This document shows positions 5,225 to 7,045 of a stretch of DNA of 7,045 nt, piece by piece. The DNA lies in assembly GCA_016793185.1 (NCBI GenBank), contig JAEUIK010000618.1:1-7045 (forward strand). The letters run 5' to 3'. Under the pieces are notes generated by a model. The model was not told where the DNA came from and did no database searches. It saw only the letters and a program-made list of their open reading frames with translations. A program made the translations under genes and the position numbers. Each line of letters opens with the position of its first letter. Position 1 is the first letter of the stretch. The DNA comes from Planctomycetaceae bacterium (GTDB lineage: Bacteria; Planctomycetota; Planctomycetia; Pirellulales; JAEUIK01).

Positions 5225-5343
5225 CTCGGCTGACGATCCGGCGCGAACGTGAGCCCAAGCCGGACCGATTTCCCACCGCCAGGACTCGTCGACATCCCGT
5301 GGCAGACGGGGATTCCGGCGCAGGCCGGTCCTCGCTGACGATC
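5225..5343. repeat. Pair of near-identical 13-bp direct repeats 105 bp apart
   Basis: CTCGGCTGACGATC (5225-5238) and CTCGCTGACGATC (5331-5343) differ by one inserted G. Their shared CTGACGATC parts start 105 bp apart, about ten helical turns. The pair brackets the possible folded element at 5281-5332. A 10-base match in a gap this long is not very unlikely by chance. Confidence 0.3.
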
Positions 5344-5363
5344 GTTCCGCACAACGTGACTGA

Positions 5364-5392
5364 GGAAGTTTGGATCCCGAGCAGACCTCTAA
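5364..5392 (+). promoter_or_regulatory. ECF-sigma-like promoter upstream of prkA
   Basis: GGAAGTT (5364-5370), a 17-nt spacer, then TCTAA (5388-5392) resembles the known ECF/sigmaE pattern (GGAACTT about 16-17 nt before TCnAA-type -10), with one mismatch in the -35 element. Transcription would begin near 5399, about 94 nt before prkA. An overlapping sigma70-like reading is TTGGAT (5370-5375), 18 nt, TACGAT (5394-5399), 4 of 6 in each box. Either would drive prkA; stress control suits the family. Confidence 0.45.
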
Positions 5393-5397
5393 ATACG

Positions 5398-5492
5398 ATG
5401 GAAAACAGTCGGCTGCCGCGGCTTGAGTCGGTGGTCAAGTTCGACCGCTGGATCGGGTTCCACGGGCCGCCTGCCCTCCGGGGAGAGCGTCA

Positions 5493-5496
<4 letters not shown>
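5398..5496 (+). CDS. Possible 32-codon upstream ORF overlapping prkA
   Basis: ATG at 5398 to TGA at 5494-5496 gives 32 residues (MENSRLPRLESVVKFDRWIG, then a 12-residue tail rich in G, P and R). Its stop overlaps the prkA start as ATGA, the usual layout of translational coupling. The same frame is open back to a TTG at 5194, but that extension reads as arginine and proline rich noise. The ATG lies right at the predicted prkA transcription start, so it would be leaderless. No family was recognised and chance overlap is quite possible. Confidence 0.2.
5480..5487 (+). promoter_or_regulatory. prkA: Purine-rich ribosome binding site of prkA
   Basis: GGGGAGAG ends 5 nt before the ATG at 5493 and supports that start. 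The N-terminus it gives (MTDGRTIISLVAERQDLDQF) leads straight into the usual start of the family. Confidence 0.6.

Positions 5497-7045
<1,549 letters not shown>

Larger units (their letters stand above)
4617..5492. other. 876-base gap without a convincing protein gene
   Basis: Open frames exist on both strands, the longest being 146 codons at 4998-5438 on the minus strand. Their translations are arginine, proline, serine and glycine rich, with no hydrophobic core pattern or domain motif, as expected of GC-rich non-coding DNA. The gap instead holds hairpins (4666-4681, 4722-4737, 4917-4937, 5133-5151), tandem and direct repeats (4990-5016, 5194-5223, 5225-5343), a minus-strand terminator-like signal (4716-4737) and promoter-like elements near prkA. 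It may hold a non-coding RNA, a long regulatory region, or both. No known RNA family was recognised. Confidence 0.6.

Noticed and set aside
4998..5438. A 146-codon minus-strand frame in the gap before prkA
   Set aside because: Its composition is dominated by R, S, G and P with no hydrophobic core pattern, no ribosome binding site was seen, and it covers the repeats and prkA promoter signals.

Overview
The window is GC-rich chromosomal DNA that looks like a planctomycete, probably Pirellulales. This placement is inferred from protein signatures, not from any marker gene. The main signs are a secreted protein with a planctomycete-style dockerin pair (DGADYT.W motifs) followed by a PEP-CTERM sorting tail, a cytidylate-kinase-like protein of the type common in that phylum, and a PrkA-type AAA+ serine kinase.

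Layout, left to right. (1) 2-1168 (+): the 3' part of a large secreted protein with dockerin and PEP-CTERM. (2) 1169-1370: a gap with a hairpin and a good sigma70-like promoter. (3) 1371-2111 (+): a cytidylate-kinase-like protein with an unusual nucleotide-binding loop. (4) 2152-2343 (-) and 2442-2789 (+): two small single-pass membrane proteins of unknown function, divergently transcribed, each with a -10-like hexamer directly before its start. (5) 2829-3983 (-): a class V PLP-dependent aminotransferase of the isopenicillin-N-epimerase-like group. (6) 3984-4214: a divergent intergenic region holding overlapping inverted repeats in the leader of the next gene. (7) 4215-4616 (+): a stand-alone CheY-like receiver. 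(8) 4617-5492: an 876-base gap with no convincing protein gene but many inverted and direct repeats, a terminator-like signal facing the minus strand, and an ECF-sigma-like promoter close to the next gene. (9) 5493-7045 (+): prkA, open at the window end and lacking its C-terminal part.

The genes do not form one obvious operon. Strands alternate and most genes have their own spacing. The two clearly regulatory proteins are the receiver and the PrkA kinase, and a long structured non-coding stretch separates them. PrkA-family kinases are known stress or stationary-phase kinases, often followed by a DUF444 (YeaH/YhbH) gene and spoVR; those would lie beyond the window. No CRISPR array, insertion sequence, tRNA, rRNA or recognisable riboswitch class was found. 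The least explained part is the 876-base gap and the structured leader of the receiver gene.
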